This document shows positions 1 to 11,100 of a stretch of DNA of 64,000 nt, in pieces. Both the position numbers and the translations under genes were made by a program. Origin of the DNA: Pseudomonas asiatica (lineage in GTDB: Bacteria > Pseudomonadota > Gammaproteobacteria > Pseudomonadales > Pseudomonadaceae); the NCBI RefSeq assembly GCF_040214835.1, contig NZ_CP157874.1, positions 5,482,501-5,546,500 on the forward strand, in the 5' to 3' direction. Position 1 is the first letter of the stretch. Each line of letters starts with the position of its first letter. Under the pieces are notes generated by a model. That model saw only the letters and a program-made list of their open reading frames with translations, was not told the DNA's origin and did no database searches.

Positions 1-1650
1 CATGAAGCGCTGTACAACGGCCTGGGTCGGCTGCAGCTCCAGCTGGGTCAGGCGCTCGCTGAAGCCACGACGGCCACGTGCGGCCAGCTCGGCACGCTCC
101 TGCTCCACCGCCACGTCCTGCTTCATGGCCTTGTACAGGCCGAACATGAACAGCACCAGCACCACCGAGAACGGCAGACCCGCCAGCACCACCATGGTCT
201 GCATGGCTTCGAAGTTACCGGCGAACAGTAGGCCGATGGTGACCAGGGTGATGACCACCGACCAGAACACCACCATCCAGTGCGGGGCGTCTTCGTCGAC
301 CTTGCCACCTTTGCACGACAGGTTGGCCATCATCACCGCGCCGGAGTCGGCCGGGGTGAGGAACAGCACGAAGCCGACGAACACCGCTACACCGATCACG
401 ATCTTGGCCGCCGGGAAGTATTCCAGCAGCTGGTAGATCGACATCGACGGCTGTTCAAGGGCGGTCTTGCCCAGTTCCACGGCGCCTTGGTTGATCACCA
501 GGTCCAGCGCGGTGTTGCCGAAGATCGACAGCCAGGCCAGGGTGAAGCCCAGCGGGATCAGCAACACGCCGCTGACCAGCTGGCGCACGGTGCGACCCTT
601 GGAGATACGGGCAATGAACATGCCGACGAACGGGCCCCAGGAAATCCACCAGGCCCAGTAGAACACGGTCCACAGGCCCAGCCAGCGTTCGGACTTGCCA
701 GCTTCGCCTTCATATACGTAGAGGTCGAAGGTTTTCAGCACGATGCCGTTGAGGTAGTCACCGATGTTCTGCACGAAGCCGTTAAGCAAGTGCAGGGTTT
801 CGCCGCCCAGCAGGACGAAGATCAGCAAGCCGCTGAACAGCACGATGTTGAGGTTGGACAGGCGGCGAATGCCGTTTTCCACACCCGAGACCGCCGCCAC
901 GGTGGCGACGCCGGCCATGACCAGGATCACCACCAGCAGGTTGGTCTTGCTGTGATCCATGCCGAACAGGTATTCCAGCCCGGAGGCCACCTGCATCGAG
1001 CCGATGCCCAGGTTGGTCACCAGGCCCAGCAGGGTTACGAACATGCCGAAGATGTCCACGGCATTGCCCGCAGCACCCTTGACCCAACGCTCACCGACCA
1101 GCGGGTACAGCGCCGAGCGCAGGGCCAGTGGCTGATTGTGGCGGTAGGCGAAGTAACCCACGGCCAAGCCGACCAGGGCGTAGATCGCCCAGCCGTGCAA
1201 ACCCCAGTGCAGGAAGGTCAGCTGCAGGCCCTGACGCGCTGCGTCGAGGCTGGCAGAAGTGCCTTCCGGTGGGTTGAAGTAGTGGTCCAGCGGCTCGGAG
1301 GCGCCGAAGTACAACAGCGAAATGCCGATACCGGAGGAGAACAGCATGCCGGCCCAGGCGCCATAGCTGAAGTCGGGCTGGTCATCCTTGCCGCCAAGCT
1401 TGAGCTTGCCGTAGTCGGAGAAGGCCAGGTAGATGACGAACAGCAGGTAACCGCCGATCACCAGCATGTAATACCAGCCGAAGGTGCGCGTCAGCCATTT
1501 CTGGGCCACGCCCAGCACTTGGCCGGCGGTTTCGGGTACAGCGATAAGCAAGGCAGTCAAAACGAGAATCATCAGCGCGGAGGTGAAGAACACCACGCGG
1601 TTGACCCGTACCCTCTCGGCCGGAGGGTTGGTAAGTGAGGCAGAACTCAT
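1..1650 (-). CDS. betT: BCCT-family choline transporter BetT (C-terminus beyond window)
   Basis: High-affinity choline importer of the inner membrane, supplying choline to BetA and BetB encoded next door. The reading frame is open from ATG at 1650 to the window edge (550 codons), so the C-terminal cytoplasmic tail is cut off. About twelve hydrophobic segments are visible, including the FSSGIGISLLYFGASEPL stretch and the tryptophan-rich FYWAWWISWGPFVGMF segment that mark the betaine/choline/carnitine transporter family. The last visible part is a charged cytoplasmic region (MKQDVAVEQERAEL), which fits the long BetT type whose tail senses osmolarity. It is divergent from betIBA across a 476-bp gap holding a BetI-type palindrome. 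Family and context are secure; exact substrate preference is inferred from the locus. Confidence 0.93.
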   Translation of the reverse strand, partial: MSSASLTNPPAERVRVNRVVFFTSALMILVLTALLIAVPETAGQVLGVAQKWLTRTFGWYYMLVIGGYLLFVIYLAFSDYGKLKLGGKDDQPDFSYGAWAGMLFSSGIGISLLYFGASEPLDHYFNPPEGTSASLDAARQGLQLTFLHWGLHGWAIYALVGLAVGYFAYRHNQPLALRSALYPLVGERWVKGAAGNAVDIFGMFVTLLGLVTNLGIGSMQVASGLEYLFGMDHSKTNLLVVILVMAGVATVAAVSGVENGIRRLSNLNIVLFSGLLIFVLLGGETLHLLNGFVQNIGDYLNGIVLKTFDLYVYEGEAGKSERWLGLWTVFYWAWWISWGPFVGMFIARISKGRTVRQLVSGVLLIPLGFTLAWLSIFGNTALDLVINQGAVELGKTALEQPSMSIYQLLEYFPAAKIVIGVAVFVGFVLFLTPADSGAVMMANLSCKGGKVDEDAPHWMVVFWSVVITLVTIGLLFAGNFEAMQTMVVLAGLPFSVVLVLFMFGLYKAMKQDVAVEQERAELAARGRRGFSERLTQLELQPTQAVVQRFM

Positions 1651-2126
1651 TGCACGAATGCTCCGGGCAGTGCGGCTGTGGAGGCTAATCAATCTTTCCC
1701 GAGCAATTGGTGGAATATCCCCACTGCATCAGGTGTTATAAAAGCACCCTTGGAAACCGTGATCCCGAATCGATACGTTGCAAAAAACAGACAGGTGGCC
1801 TGCTGCAAATGCCACGCCTCAGCTGAGGTGCGCGCATTGGTCACAGATCACCCCGCCCGCTCCAAGGGCCCGCCGCAGGGTCTAAGACCGCACGGCAGAA
1901 TCTGCATTTCGCATCGCTCATGCCCGTCAACGCCTTGTATTCAGGGGGTTACGCGATTTCCTGGGGTGTCAATCCGTGCCTTCTCGACCGCCTTAAAAAC
2001 TGTCAATGGCACAAATTGTCGCAGAGCTTATTCTTTATTGATTGAACGTTCAATCAAAACAAAATAGACTGGCCTTCGCCGAGTCAGCCGCCCGTCGTCT
2101 GCTCGCAGGCCTGAGGAGAACGCAAG
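1651..2126. promoter_or_regulatory. betT/betI divergent regulatory region
   Basis: A 476-bp gap between two divergent genes with no credible coding sequence. It must hold promoters for betT (leftward) and betIBA (rightward). The only strong element I see is the palindrome at 2038-2057; the flanks near 2030-2070 are AT-rich and suit promoter elements on both strands. The rest, 1660-2020, shows no repeat or terminator I can defend. Confidence 0.6.
2038..2057. promoter_or_regulatory. BetI operator palindrome
   Basis: A perfect 20-bp palindrome, TTGATTGAAC followed by its exact complement GTTCAATCAA. TTGATT can be read as a -35 on either strand with A-rich sequence 17 bp away, so a bound dimer would block both promoters. 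BetI is known to repress betIBA and betT and to release in choline; binding here is inferred from position and symmetry. Confidence 0.8.
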
Positions 2127-2783
2127 ATGCCCAAGGTCGGTATGCAACCCATCCGCCGCCAGCAGTTGATCGAAGCCACGTTGCAGGCGGTCGATCAGGT
2201 CGGACTGGGTGACGCCAGCATTGCGCTGATTGCCCGTTTGGCCGGTGTGTCGAACGGCATCATCAGTCACTACTTTCGGGACAAGAACGGCCTGATAGCA
2301 GCGACGATGGGTTACATCATGAACATGCTCAACGAAGGTGTCAGAGCACGTCGCCAGGCCCTGACGGACGACAGCCCGCGCGCCCACCTGAAAGTGATCA
2401 TCGAGGGCAACTTCGATGCCAGCCAGGTAAACGGCCCGGCGATGAAAACCTGGTTGGCCTTCTGGGCTTCCAGCATGCACCAGCCCGATTTGCACAGGTT
2501 GCAGCGGATCAACGACCACCGCTTGTATTCCAACCTGTGCTGCCAGTTCCGCCGCGCGCTGCCGCTCTACCATGCGCGCAAGGCAGCCCGCGGCCTGGCA
2601 GCTTTGATCGACGGCTTGTGGCTGCGTGGCGCCCTGTCGGGTGATGCATTCGACACCGACCAGGCGATACGGATTGCTTACGAATACATGGATCTACAAC
2701 TGGCTAAACAGCACACCCTGGGTACAAACGACCAGGCCGCTGAACAACCGCGCACGGCCCTTGCCAACCCAGCAGGAGCGTGA
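2127..2783 (+). CDS. betI: TetR-family choline-responsive repressor BetI
   Basis: Represses the choline-to-betaine genes. The N-terminal third carries a TetR helix-turn-helix (about residues 10-60, with the signature [17 protein letters not shown]). The protein is 218 aa, slightly longer than the roughly 197 aa usual for BetI; the extra residues are a C-terminal tail (about 195-218) rich in Thr, Asn and Ala. The start is ATG at 2127, preceded by TGAGGAGA. betB begins 39 bp downstream, so betI-betB-betA read as one operon. The perfect palindrome at 2038-2057 is its expected operator, giving autoregulation. Confidence 0.95.
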   Translation: MPKVGMQPIRRQQLIEATLQAVDQVGLGDASIALIARLAGVSNGIISHYFRDKNGLIAATMGYIMNMLNEGVRARRQALTDDSPRAHLKVIIEGNFDASQVNGPAMKTWLAFWASSMHQPDLHRLQRINDHRLYSNLCCQFRRALPLYHARKAARGLAALIDGLWLRGALSGDAFDTDQAIRIAYEYMDLQLAKQHTLGTNDQAAEQPRTALANPAGA

Positions 2784-2822
2784 CGCGCAAGCCAAACCAC
2801 ACACTGCACTTGCGAGGACACT

Positions 2823-4295
2823 ATGGCCCGTTTCGGAACGCAAAAACTCTACATTGATGGCGCTTACGTCGACGCTGGCAGCGATGCCACCTTCGAAGCC
2901 ATCAACCCGGCTACCGGCGAAGTCCTCGCCCACGTGCAACGTGCCACCGAGGCTGACGTCGAGAAGGCCGTCGAAAGCGCCGAGCGAGGCCAGAAGGTCT
3001 GGGCCGCGATGACCGCCATGCAGCGTTCGCGCATCCTGCGCCGCGCCGTCGAGATCCTGCGCGAGCGCAACGACGAGCTGGCCATGCTGGAAACTCTGGA
3101 CACCGGCAAGTCGTACTCGGAAACCCGCTACGTCGACATCGTCACCGGCGCCGACGTGCTGGAGTATTACGCTGGCCTGGTTCCGGCCATCGAAGGCGAG
3201 CAGATCCCGCTGCGTGAATCGTCCTTCGTCTACACCCGCCGCGAGCCGCTGGGCGTGACCGCCGGTATCGGTGCCTGGAACTACCCGATCCAGATCGCCC
3301 TGTGGAAATCCGCCCCGGCCCTGGCCGCCGGCAACGCGATGATCTTCAAGCCGTCGGAAGTCACCTCGCTGACCACCCTGAAACTGGCCGAGATCTACAC
3401 CGAAGCCGGCTTGCCGAACGGCGTGTTCAACGTCCTGACCGGCAGCGGCCGTGAAGTCGGCACCTGGCTGACCGAACACCCACGCATCGAAAAAGTCTCC
3501 TTCACCGGCGGCACCACCACCGGCAAGAAGGTTATGGCCAGCGCCTCGAGCTCGTCGCTCAAGGAAGTCACCATGGAGCTGGGCGGCAAGTCGCCACTGA
3601 TCATCTGCGCCGACGCCGACCTGGACAAGGCCGCCGACATCGCCATGATGGCCAACTTCTACAGCTCGGGCCAGGTTTGCACCAACGGCACCCGCGTGTT
3701 CATCCCGGCTGATATGAAAGCTGCCTTCGAGGCCAAGATCGTCGAGCGCGTTGCCCGCATCCGCGCTGGCAACCCGGAAGACGAAAACACCAACTTCGGC
3801 CCGCTGGTCAGCTTCCAGCACATGGAAAGCGTGCTTGGCTACATCGCCAAGGGCAAGGAAGAAGGCGCACGCGTGCTGTGCGGTGGCGAGCGTCTGACCG
3901 CCGGTGATTTCGCCAAGGGTGCATTCGTGGCCCCGACCGTGTTCACCGACTGCACCGACGACATGACCATCGTCAAGGAAGAGATCTTCGGCCCGGTGAT
4001 GAGCATCCTCACCTACGAAACCGAAGAAGAAGTCATCCGTCGCGCCAACGACACCGAGTACGGCCTGGCCGCCGGTGTCTGCACCAACGACATCACCCGC
4101 GCTCACCGCATCATCCACAAGCTGGAAGCCGGTATCTGCTGGATCAACGCCTGGGGCGAATCGCCGGCCGAAATGCCGGTCGGTGGCTACAAGCAGTCGG
4201 GCGTCGGCCGTGAGAACGGCGTCAGCTCGCTGGCTCAATACACCCGCATCAAGTCGGTCCAGGTCGAGCTGGGCGGCTACAACTCGGTCTTCTAA
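2823..4295 (+). CDS. betB: Betaine aldehyde dehydrogenase
   Basis: NAD(P)+-dependent oxidation of betaine aldehyde to glycine betaine, the second step of osmoprotectant synthesis from choline. The 490-aa length is standard. The aldehyde dehydrogenase catalytic cysteine falls at residue 286 ([10 protein letters not shown]) and the general-base glutamate at 252 (MELGGKSP), the numbering known for the Pseudomonas enzyme. The cofactor-binding stretch FTGGTTTGK lies just before. It sits between betI and betA in an operon; the next gene starts 78 bp on. Very secure. Confidence 0.98.
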   Translation: MARFGTQKLYIDGAYVDAGSDATFEAINPATGEVLAHVQRATEADVEKAVESAERGQKVWAAMTAMQRSRILRRAVEILRERNDELAMLETLDTGKSYSETRYVDIVTGADVLEYYAGLVPAIEGEQIPLRESSFVYTRREPLGVTAGIGAWNYPIQIALWKSAPALAAGNAMIFKPSEVTSLTTLKLAEIYTEAGLPNGVFNVLTGSGREVGTWLTEHPRIEKVSFTGGTTTGKKVMASASSSSLKEVTMELGGKSPLIICADADLDKAADIAMMANFYSSGQVCTNGTRVFIPADMKAAFEAKIVERVARIRAGNPEDENTNFGPLVSFQHMESVLGYIAKGKEEGARVLCGGERLTAGDFAKGAFVAPTVFTDCTDDMTIVKEEIFGPVMSILTYETEEEVIRRANDTEYGLAAGVCTNDITRAHRIIHKLEAGICWINAWGESPAEMPVGGYKQSGVGRENGVSSLAQYTRIKSVQVELGGYNSVF

Positions 4296-4373
4296 GGCCC
4301 TGTCCAGCCACGCCCGTGCCTCAGCGCACGGGCGTTCCTGCTCCCTGAACACCGCCAACACGAGGGTACTTTC

Positions 4374-6071
4374 ATGTCCCAAGAATTCGATTACATCATC
4401 GTCGGTGCCGGTTCGGCCGGTAACACCCTGGCGACCCGCCTGACCGAAGACGCAGGCGTCACCGTATTGCTGCTGGAAGCCGGTGGCCCCGACTACCGCT
4501 TCGACTTCCGCACCCAGATGCCAGCAGCCCTGGCCTTCCCACTGCAGGGCCGCCGCTACAACTGGGCCTACGAGACCGATCCGGAGCCGTACATGGACGG
4601 CCGCCGCATGGAATGCGGTCGCGGCAAAGGCCTGGGTGGCTCGTCGCTGATCAACGGCATGTGCTACATCCGCGGTAATGCCCTGGACTTCGATGGCTGG
4701 GCAGAACTGCCAGGCCTGGAAGACTGGACCTATCTGGACTGCCTGCCGTACTTCCGCAAGGCCGAAACCCGCGACATCGGCCCGAACGACTACCACGGTG
4801 GCGAAGGCCCGGTCAGCGTGACCACGCCGAAAGCCGGCAACAACCCGCTGTTCCACGCCATGGTCGAAGCCGGCGTGCAGGCCGGTTACCCGCGCACCGA
4901 AGACCTGAATGGCTACCAGCAGGAAGGCTTCGGCCCGATGGACCGTACGGTGACCAAGAACGGCCGCCGCTCCAGCACCGCCCGTGGCTATCTGGACCAG
5001 GCCAAGAAGCGCCCGAACCTGACCATCGTCACCCACGCCCTGACTGACCGCGTGCTGTTCGACGGCAAGCGCGCCATCGGCGTGACCTACCTGGTCGGTG
5101 ACAGCGAAGAGCGCGTTGAAGCCCGTGCCCGCAAGGAAGTCATCGTCAGCTCCGGCGCCATCGCTTCGCCGCAGCTGTTGCAGCGCTCCGGCGTTGGTCC
5201 GCGCGCCCTGCTGGAAAGCCTCGACATCCCGGTGGTGCACGATCTGCCAGGCGTTGGCGAAAACCTGCAGGACCACCTGGAGCTGTACCTGCAGTACGCC
5301 TGCACCCAGCCGGTGTCGCTGTACCCGTCGTTGCTGTGGTGGAACCAGCCGGCCATCGGTGCCGAGTGGATGTTCAACGGCACCGGCATCGGCGCCAGCA
5401 ACCAGTTCGAGGCCGGTGGTTTCATTCGTACCCGCCCTGAATTCAAATGGCCGAACATTCAATACCACTTCCTGCCAGTGGCCATTAACTACAACGGCTC
5501 CAATGGCGTGAAGGAACACGGCTTCCAGGCACACATGGGTTCCATGCGCTCGCCTGCCCGCGGCCGCATCCAGGCCAAGTCGAAGGACCCGCGCCAACAC
5601 CCGAGCATTCTGTTCAACTACATGTCCACCGAGCAGGACTGGCAGGAATTCCGTGACGGCATCCGCCTGACCCGTGAAATCATGGCCCAGCCGGCACTGG
5701 ACCCGTACCGTGGCCGTGAGATCAGCCCCGGCGCGCACGTGCAGACCGATGAAGAGCTGGACAAGTTCATCCGCGAGCACGCCGAAACCGCCTTCCACCC
5801 GTCCTGCTCGTGCAAGATGGGCACCGACGACATGGCGGTGGTCGACGGCGAAGGCCGCGTGCATGGCATGAAGGGCCTGCGTGTGGTCGATGCGTCGATC
5901 ATGCCGCTGATCATCACCGGTAACCTCAACGCCACCACGATCATGATCGCCGAGAAAATCTCGGACAAGATCCGTGGCCGCAAGCCGCTGCCGCGCAGCA
6001 CTGCCAAGTACTACGTGGCGGGCGATGCACCGGTGAAGGGCAAGCCGATGCGTGAAATCAAGCAGGCGTAA
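4374..6071 (+). CDS. betA: Choline dehydrogenase (GMC flavoprotein)
   Basis: Membrane-associated FAD enzyme oxidising choline to betaine aldehyde and feeding electrons to the respiratory chain. The 565-aa protein starts with the Rossmann FAD motif GAGSAG (residues 11-16). It has the GMC-family signatures around [14 protein letters not shown] and [15 protein letters not shown], and ends with the HPSCSCKMG and [13 protein letters not shown] segments that supply the active-site His/Asn pair. The ATG at 4374 follows GAGGGTA. Last gene of betIBA; a REP pair and an intrinsic terminator follow. Confidence 0.97.
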   Translation: MSQEFDYIIVGAGSAGNTLATRLTEDAGVTVLLLEAGGPDYRFDFRTQMPAALAFPLQGRRYNWAYETDPEPYMDGRRMECGRGKGLGGSSLINGMCYIRGNALDFDGWAELPGLEDWTYLDCLPYFRKAETRDIGPNDYHGGEGPVSVTTPKAGNNPLFHAMVEAGVQAGYPRTEDLNGYQQEGFGPMDRTVTKNGRRSSTARGYLDQAKKRPNLTIVTHALTDRVLFDGKRAIGVTYLVGDSEERVEARARKEVIVSSGAIASPQLLQRSGVGPRALLESLDIPVVHDLPGVGENLQDHLELYLQYACTQPVSLYPSLLWWNQPAIGAEWMFNGTGIGASNQFEAGGFIRTRPEFKWPNIQYHFLPVAINYNGSNGVKEHGFQAHMGSMRSPARGRIQAKSKDPRQHPSILFNYMSTEQDWQEFRDGIRLTREIMAQPALDPYRGREISPGAHVQTDEELDKFIREHAETAFHPSCSCKMGTDDMAVVDGEGRVHGMKGLRVVDASIMPLIITGNLNATTIMIAEKISDKIRGRKPLPRSTAKYYVAGDAPVKGKPMREIKQA

Positions 6072-6082
6072 ACTGCACCGGC

Positions 6083-6173
6083 CCTTTCGCGGGCATGCCC
6101 GCTCCCACAGGACTCTCACAGAACTTGAGATTTGTGATTCACCTGTGGGAGCGGGCGCGCCCGCGAAGAGGCC
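6083..6173. repeat. REP pair, family A
   Basis: Two inverted palindromic units facing each other, the first with core CGCGGGCATGCCCGCTCCCA and the second with GGGAGCGGGCGCGCCCGCG, separated by about 30 bp. This is the classic Pseudomonas putida-type REP doublet, here just after betA. Confidence 0.9.
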
Positions 6174-6191
6174 CACCCAGGCAACACCCGA

Positions 6192-6219
6192 AAAGGCACC
6201 CACCGCGGTGCCTTTTTTT
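6192..6219 (+). terminator. Intrinsic terminator of betIBA
   Basis: Stem AAAGGCACC with GGTGCCTTT around a short loop, followed by a run of T residues on the plus strand. Confidence 0.85.
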
Positions 6220-6335
6220 CATCTGCAGAAACGCTTTACAGCCTGCCAATTCATCAGGTTAGAATCATTTGGCACGCGACCTGCTAGCGTCATGCTATCA
6301 AGTCCCCTCCCCCGCGGTCCCCGGAGTACCTGCCT

Positions 6336-8078
6336 TTGGATGCAAGCACCATCAACAGCCTGTTCCTGATCGGCGCATTGCTGGTGGGCGCAAGTATCCT
6401 GGTCAGTTCGCTGTCGTCGCGCCTGGGCATCCCTATCCTGGTCATCATCCTTGCGGTCGGCATGATCGCCGGCGTCGATGGTGGCGGCATCATCTTCAAC
6501 AACTATCCGACCGCCTACCTGGTGGGCAACCTGGCTCTGGCCGTGATCCTGCTCGACGGTGGCCTGCGCACACGGGTGGCGAGCTTCCGCGTGGCGCTGT
6601 GGCCGGCGCTGTCGCTGGCCACCATCGGCGTAATGATCACCACCGCCCTCACGGGCCTGGTCGCCGCCTGGCTGTTCGACCTGAGCCTGATCCAGGGCCT
6701 GCTCATCGGCGCCATCGTCGGTTCCACCGACGCTGCGGCGGTGTTCTCGCTGCTCGGCGGCAAAGGCCTGAACGAGCGGGTCACGGCCACCCTGGAGATC
6801 GAGTCGGGTAGCAACGACCCGATGGCAGTTTTCCTCACCGTCACCCTGATCGACATGATCGCCAGCGGCCAGACCGGCCTGCACTGGAGCCTGCTCACCC
6901 ACCTGCTGCGCGAATTCGGCATCGGCGGGCTGGTGGGCCTGGGCGGCGGCTGGCTGATGCTGCAACTGGTCAACCGCATCAAGCTGGCTGGCGGCCTGTA
7001 CCCAATCCTGGTGATCGCTGGCGGCCTGGTGGTGTTCTCGCTGACCAACGCCCTGCACGGCAGCGGATTCCTTGCCGTGTACCTGTGCGGCCTGGTGCTG
7101 GGCAACAAGCCCATCCGCAGCCGCCACGGCATCCTGCACATGCTCGACGGCATGGCGTGGCTGGCGCAGATCGGCATGTTCCTGGTGCTGGGGCTGCTGG
7201 TCACGCCCCATGACCTGCTGCCCATCGCCCTGCCGGCGCTGGGCCTGGCGCTGTGGATGATCCTGGTAGCGCGCCCGCTGTCGGTGGTCGCCAGCCTGTT
7301 GCCGTTCAAGGCCTTCCACGGCCGTGAAAAGGCCTTCATTTCCTGGGTCGGCCTGCGCGGTGCGGTACCGATCATCCTCGCGGTGTTCCCGCTGATGGCC
7401 GGCCTGCCGGACGCCCAGCTGTTCTTCAACCTGGCCTTCTTCATCGTGCTGGTGTCGCTGCTGGTGCAAGGCACCAGCCTGCCGTGGATGGCCAAGCTGC
7501 TGAAAGTGACAGTACCGCCAGACCCGGCGCCAATCTCCCGTTCCGCCCTGGAAGTGCACATCACCAGCGAGTGGGAAATGTTCGTCTACCGCCTGGGCGC
7601 CGAAAAATGGTGCATCGGCGCCGCCCTGCGCGAGTTGAAGATGCCCGAAGGCACGCGGATCGCCGCGCTGTTCCGGGGCGAGCAGCTGCTGCACCCGTCG
7701 GGCAGCACCGTGCTGGAAGTAGGCGACATGCTCTGCGTGATCGGCCACGAACATAACCTGCCGGCCCTGGGCAAACTGTTCAGCCAGGCACCACAACGTG
7801 GCCTCGACCTGCGTTTCTTCGGCGACTTCGTGCTCGAAGGCGATGCCGAACTGGGTGCGGTGGCAGCGTTGTACGGCCTGAAACTCGACGGCCTGGACGC
7901 GAAAATGCCGCTGGCCCAGTTCATCCGACAGAAGGTCGGAGGCGCTCCAGTAGTAGGTGACCAGGTCGAATGGCATGGCACGATCTGGACCGTGGCCACC
8001 ATGGACGGGAACAAGATCCAGAAAGTAGGCGTCAGATTCCCCGAAGGAACGCGACCCGGACCAGGATTGTTCCTCTAA
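6336..8078 (+). CDS. nhaP2: K+/H+ antiporter NhaP2 (CvrA) type
   Basis: Inner-membrane cation/proton exchanger of the CPA1 superfamily, expected to export K+ in exchange for H+ and help volume and pH control. The 580-aa product has about twelve membrane segments in residues 1-390, including the ion-path stretch [12 protein letters not shown], then a soluble tail with a TrkA-C-like domain (about 400-485) and a CorC/HlyC-type domain (about 490-570). The start is TTG at 6336, with CCGGAG about ten bases upstream; no in-frame ATG fits. It is followed 35 bp later by a mechanosensitive channel, so both neighbours serve osmotic balance. Confidence 0.92.
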   Translation: MDASTINSLFLIGALLVGASILVSSLSSRLGIPILVIILAVGMIAGVDGGGIIFNNYPTAYLVGNLALAVILLDGGLRTRVASFRVALWPALSLATIGVMITTALTGLVAAWLFDLSLIQGLLIGAIVGSTDAAAVFSLLGGKGLNERVTATLEIESGSNDPMAVFLTVTLIDMIASGQTGLHWSLLTHLLREFGIGGLVGLGGGWLMLQLVNRIKLAGGLYPILVIAGGLVVFSLTNALHGSGFLAVYLCGLVLGNKPIRSRHGILHMLDGMAWLAQIGMFLVLGLLVTPHDLLPIALPALGLALWMILVARPLSVVASLLPFKAFHGREKAFISWVGLRGAVPIILAVFPLMAGLPDAQLFFNLAFFIVLVSLLVQGTSLPWMAKLLKVTVPPDPAPISRSALEVHITSEWEMFVYRLGAEKWCIGAALRELKMPEGTRIAALFRGEQLLHPSGSTVLEVGDMLCVIGHEHNLPALGKLFSQAPQRGLDLRFFGDFVLEGDAELGAVAALYGLKLDGLDAKMPLAQFIRQKVGGAPVVGDQVEWHGTIWTVATMDGNKIQKVGVRFPEGTRPGPGLFL

Positions 8079-8113
8079 ACTTCGTTTCTGCCGGATCCAC
8101 AAGTAGTCTGCCT

Positions 8114-11100
8114 ATGTCCCTGCGCGTGTACCTCCGCACAGCCCTGCTCGGGCTGTGCCTGTCTCTCTCGTTCGCCGCTGGTGCGGCCGAGCTTCCCACC
8201 ACGACCAGCATCCAGAGCAGCCTGAACAAGATTTCCCAGCCCAAGGGTGCCGAGGCCGACCCCAAGGCTGCGCAACAGACACCGGAGCAGAAGGCCCAGC
8301 AACAGGTGCTGGAACAGACCCTGGCACTGCTGCTCAGCAAGGAAGACAGCGAAAAGAAGCTTGAGGCACTCAAGCAGCAATTGGCTGGCGCGCCCAAGGA
8401 AACCGCCGACAGCCAGCGCGAGCTGATCAAGCTCAAGGCCAGCAAGCCACTGCCGGTGGCCCAACGCTACGCCACCCTGAACGTGCCACAGCTGGAGCAG
8501 ATGCTCAGCGAGCGCAGTACGCAACAAGGCGAACTGCAAAAGGCACTGTCGGATGCCAACAGCCTGATCATCAACTCGCAGACCCGCCCAGAGCGGGCTC
8601 AGGCAGAAATCAGCAACAACCAGACACGTACCCAGCAGATCAACCTCAGCCTCAAGAGCGGCAAGGAGAACGGCAAGCCACTCAACAGCGACCAACGCAA
8701 CAAGCTCAATGCCGAGCTGGCGTCGCTAAATGCCCTGACCTCGTTGCGCCGCCAGGAACTGGCTGGCAACGGCCTGCTGCAGGACCTGGGCAATGCCCGT
8801 CACGACCTGCTGATCGAGCGCGCCACACGAATGGAGCAGGAAATCCAGGACCTGCAATCGCTGATCAACGAAAAGCGCCTGGCCCAGTCGCAGCAGGCGG
8901 TCACCCAGCAATCGATCGAAGCGCAGAAAGCCGGCGGCAGCACCCTGCTGGCCAACGAAAGCGCTGCCAACCTGAAACTGTCCGACTACCTGCTCAAGAG
9001 CACCGACCGCCTCAACGAGCTGACCCAGCAGAACCTGCGCAGCAAGCAGCAGCTGGACAGCCTGACCCAGGCCGACCAGGCCTTGGACGAACAGATCAGC
9101 GTGCTCAAGGGCAGCCTGCTGCTGTCCAAGATCCTCTACAAGCAGAAGCAGGCCCTGCCGCACCTGAAAGTCGACCGCGACCTGGCTGACCAGATCGCCG
9201 ATATCCGTCTTTACCAGTTCGAAGTGAACCAGCAACGCGAGCAGATGAGCAGCCCCGCCGCGTACGTCGACAACCTGCTGCTCGGCCAACCGCAGGAGCA
9301 GGTTACCCCTCAGCTGCGCAAGGCGCTGCTGGAGGTGATGATTACCCGCGTCGACCTGCTCGAACGCCTCAGCCGGGAGCTGTCGGCACTGCTCAACGAA
9401 TCGATCACCCTGCAGCTCAACCAGAAGCAGCTGCTCGGCACCGCCCAGGGCTTGCGCACCACGCTCGAAGAGCAGATGTTCTGGATTCCCAGCAACAAGC
9501 CACTGGACTGGGAATGGCTGAGCCTGGTGCCGGCACGCTTCGCCGACCAGGTAGCCAGCCTGCCCTGGGGTTCGGGCCTCAAGGAATTGGCCGATGGGCT
9601 GGGCCAGCGCCCGCTGCTGTTCCTGCCCTTGCTGCTGGTGATCGGCGCCCTGCTGTGGCGGCGCAAGTACCTGTACCAACGGCTGGGCAAGGTGCACCAG
9701 GACATCGGCCACTTCCGCCGTGACAGCCAGTGGCACACGCCACAGGCGATCCTCATCAACATCCTGCTGGCGATGCCGGTCAGCCTGGGCCTGGCCCTGT
9801 GCAGCTACGCCCTGCAGATCGACGCCCGCGGGCAGAATGCCAACCTCGGCGCCGCCCTCTGGCAACTGGCCCAGGCCTGGCTGGTGTTCTACACCGCCTA
9901 CCGCATCCTAGCCCCGGGCGGCGTGGCGGAAATCCACTTCCGCTGGCACAAGCCGCAGGTCGAGTTCCTGCGCGGCTGGGTGCGCCGCCTGGGCACCGTG
10001 GTACTGGCACTGGTCGGCGTGGTGGCAGTGGCCGAACATCAGCCTTCGGCGCTGGCCGATGATGTGCTGGGTATCGGCGTGGTGCTGACCTGCTACGCAC
10101 TGATGGCCTGGCTGCTCAGCCGCCTGCTGCTCAGCAGCCCGGCGCACCGCGACACCTCGCTGTTCCGCAAGGCCGTGGGCGTGGCCTTCACCGCCCTGCC
10201 CATCGCCCTGTTCGTGGCCGTGTGCTTCGGCTACTACTACACCGCACTGAAACTTACCGACCGGCTGATCTACACCCTGTACCTGCTGCTGTTCTGGCTG
10301 GTGATCGAAGCCGCGTTCGTGCGTGGCCTGTCGGTGGCGGCACGGCGCCTGGCCTACCAGCGCGCGCTGAGCAAGCGGGCGGCGGCCAAGGAAGGGCTGG
10401 ATGGCGAAGTCATCACCGAAGAACCAACGCTGGACATCGAACAGGTCAACCAGCAGTCGCTGCGCCTGATCCGCCTGGCCCTGCTCGGCGGCTTCATCGC
10501 CGGCCTGTACTGGGTGTGGTCGGACCTGATTTCGGTGTTCGCCTACCTCAACAATTTCACCCTGTACGAGTACTCCAGCGGCACCGGTGCCACCGCCAGC
10601 ATGGTGCCGATCAGCCTGGGCGACTTCCTCGGTGCGCTGGTCATCATCGGCATCACCTTCGCGCTAGGACGGAACTTGCCCGGCCTGCTCGAAGTACTGG
10701 TGCTGTCGCGGCTCAACCTGGCCCAGGGCAGTGCGTATGCCACTACTACCTTGCTGTCCTATGTCATCGTCGGCGTCGGTATCGTCAGCACCCTGTCGAC
10801 CCTCGGGGTCAGCTGGGACAAGCTGCAATGGCTGGTGGCCGCGCTGTCGGTGGGCCTGGGCTTCGGCATGCAGGAAATCTTCGCCAACTTCATTTCCGGC
10901 ATCATGATCCTGTTCGAGCGCCCGGTGCGGATTGGCGACACCATTACCATCGGCAACCTGTCGGGCACGGTGAGCAAGATCCGCATCCGCGCCACCACCA
11001 TCACCGACTTCGACCGCAAGGACATCATCGTCCCCAACAAGACCTTCATCACCGGTCAGCTGATCAACTGGTCGCTGACCGACACGGTCACCCGGGTAAC

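Noticed and set aside
280..1638. 452-codon open frame on the plus strand
   Set aside because: Antisense to betT; the minus strand encodes clear transporter segments.
2694..6203. 1169-codon open frame on the minus strand
   Set aside because: Antisense to betB and betA; high-GC codon structure opens the opposite frame, and the translation is low-complexity His/Val/Gly/Asp-rich with no family resemblance.
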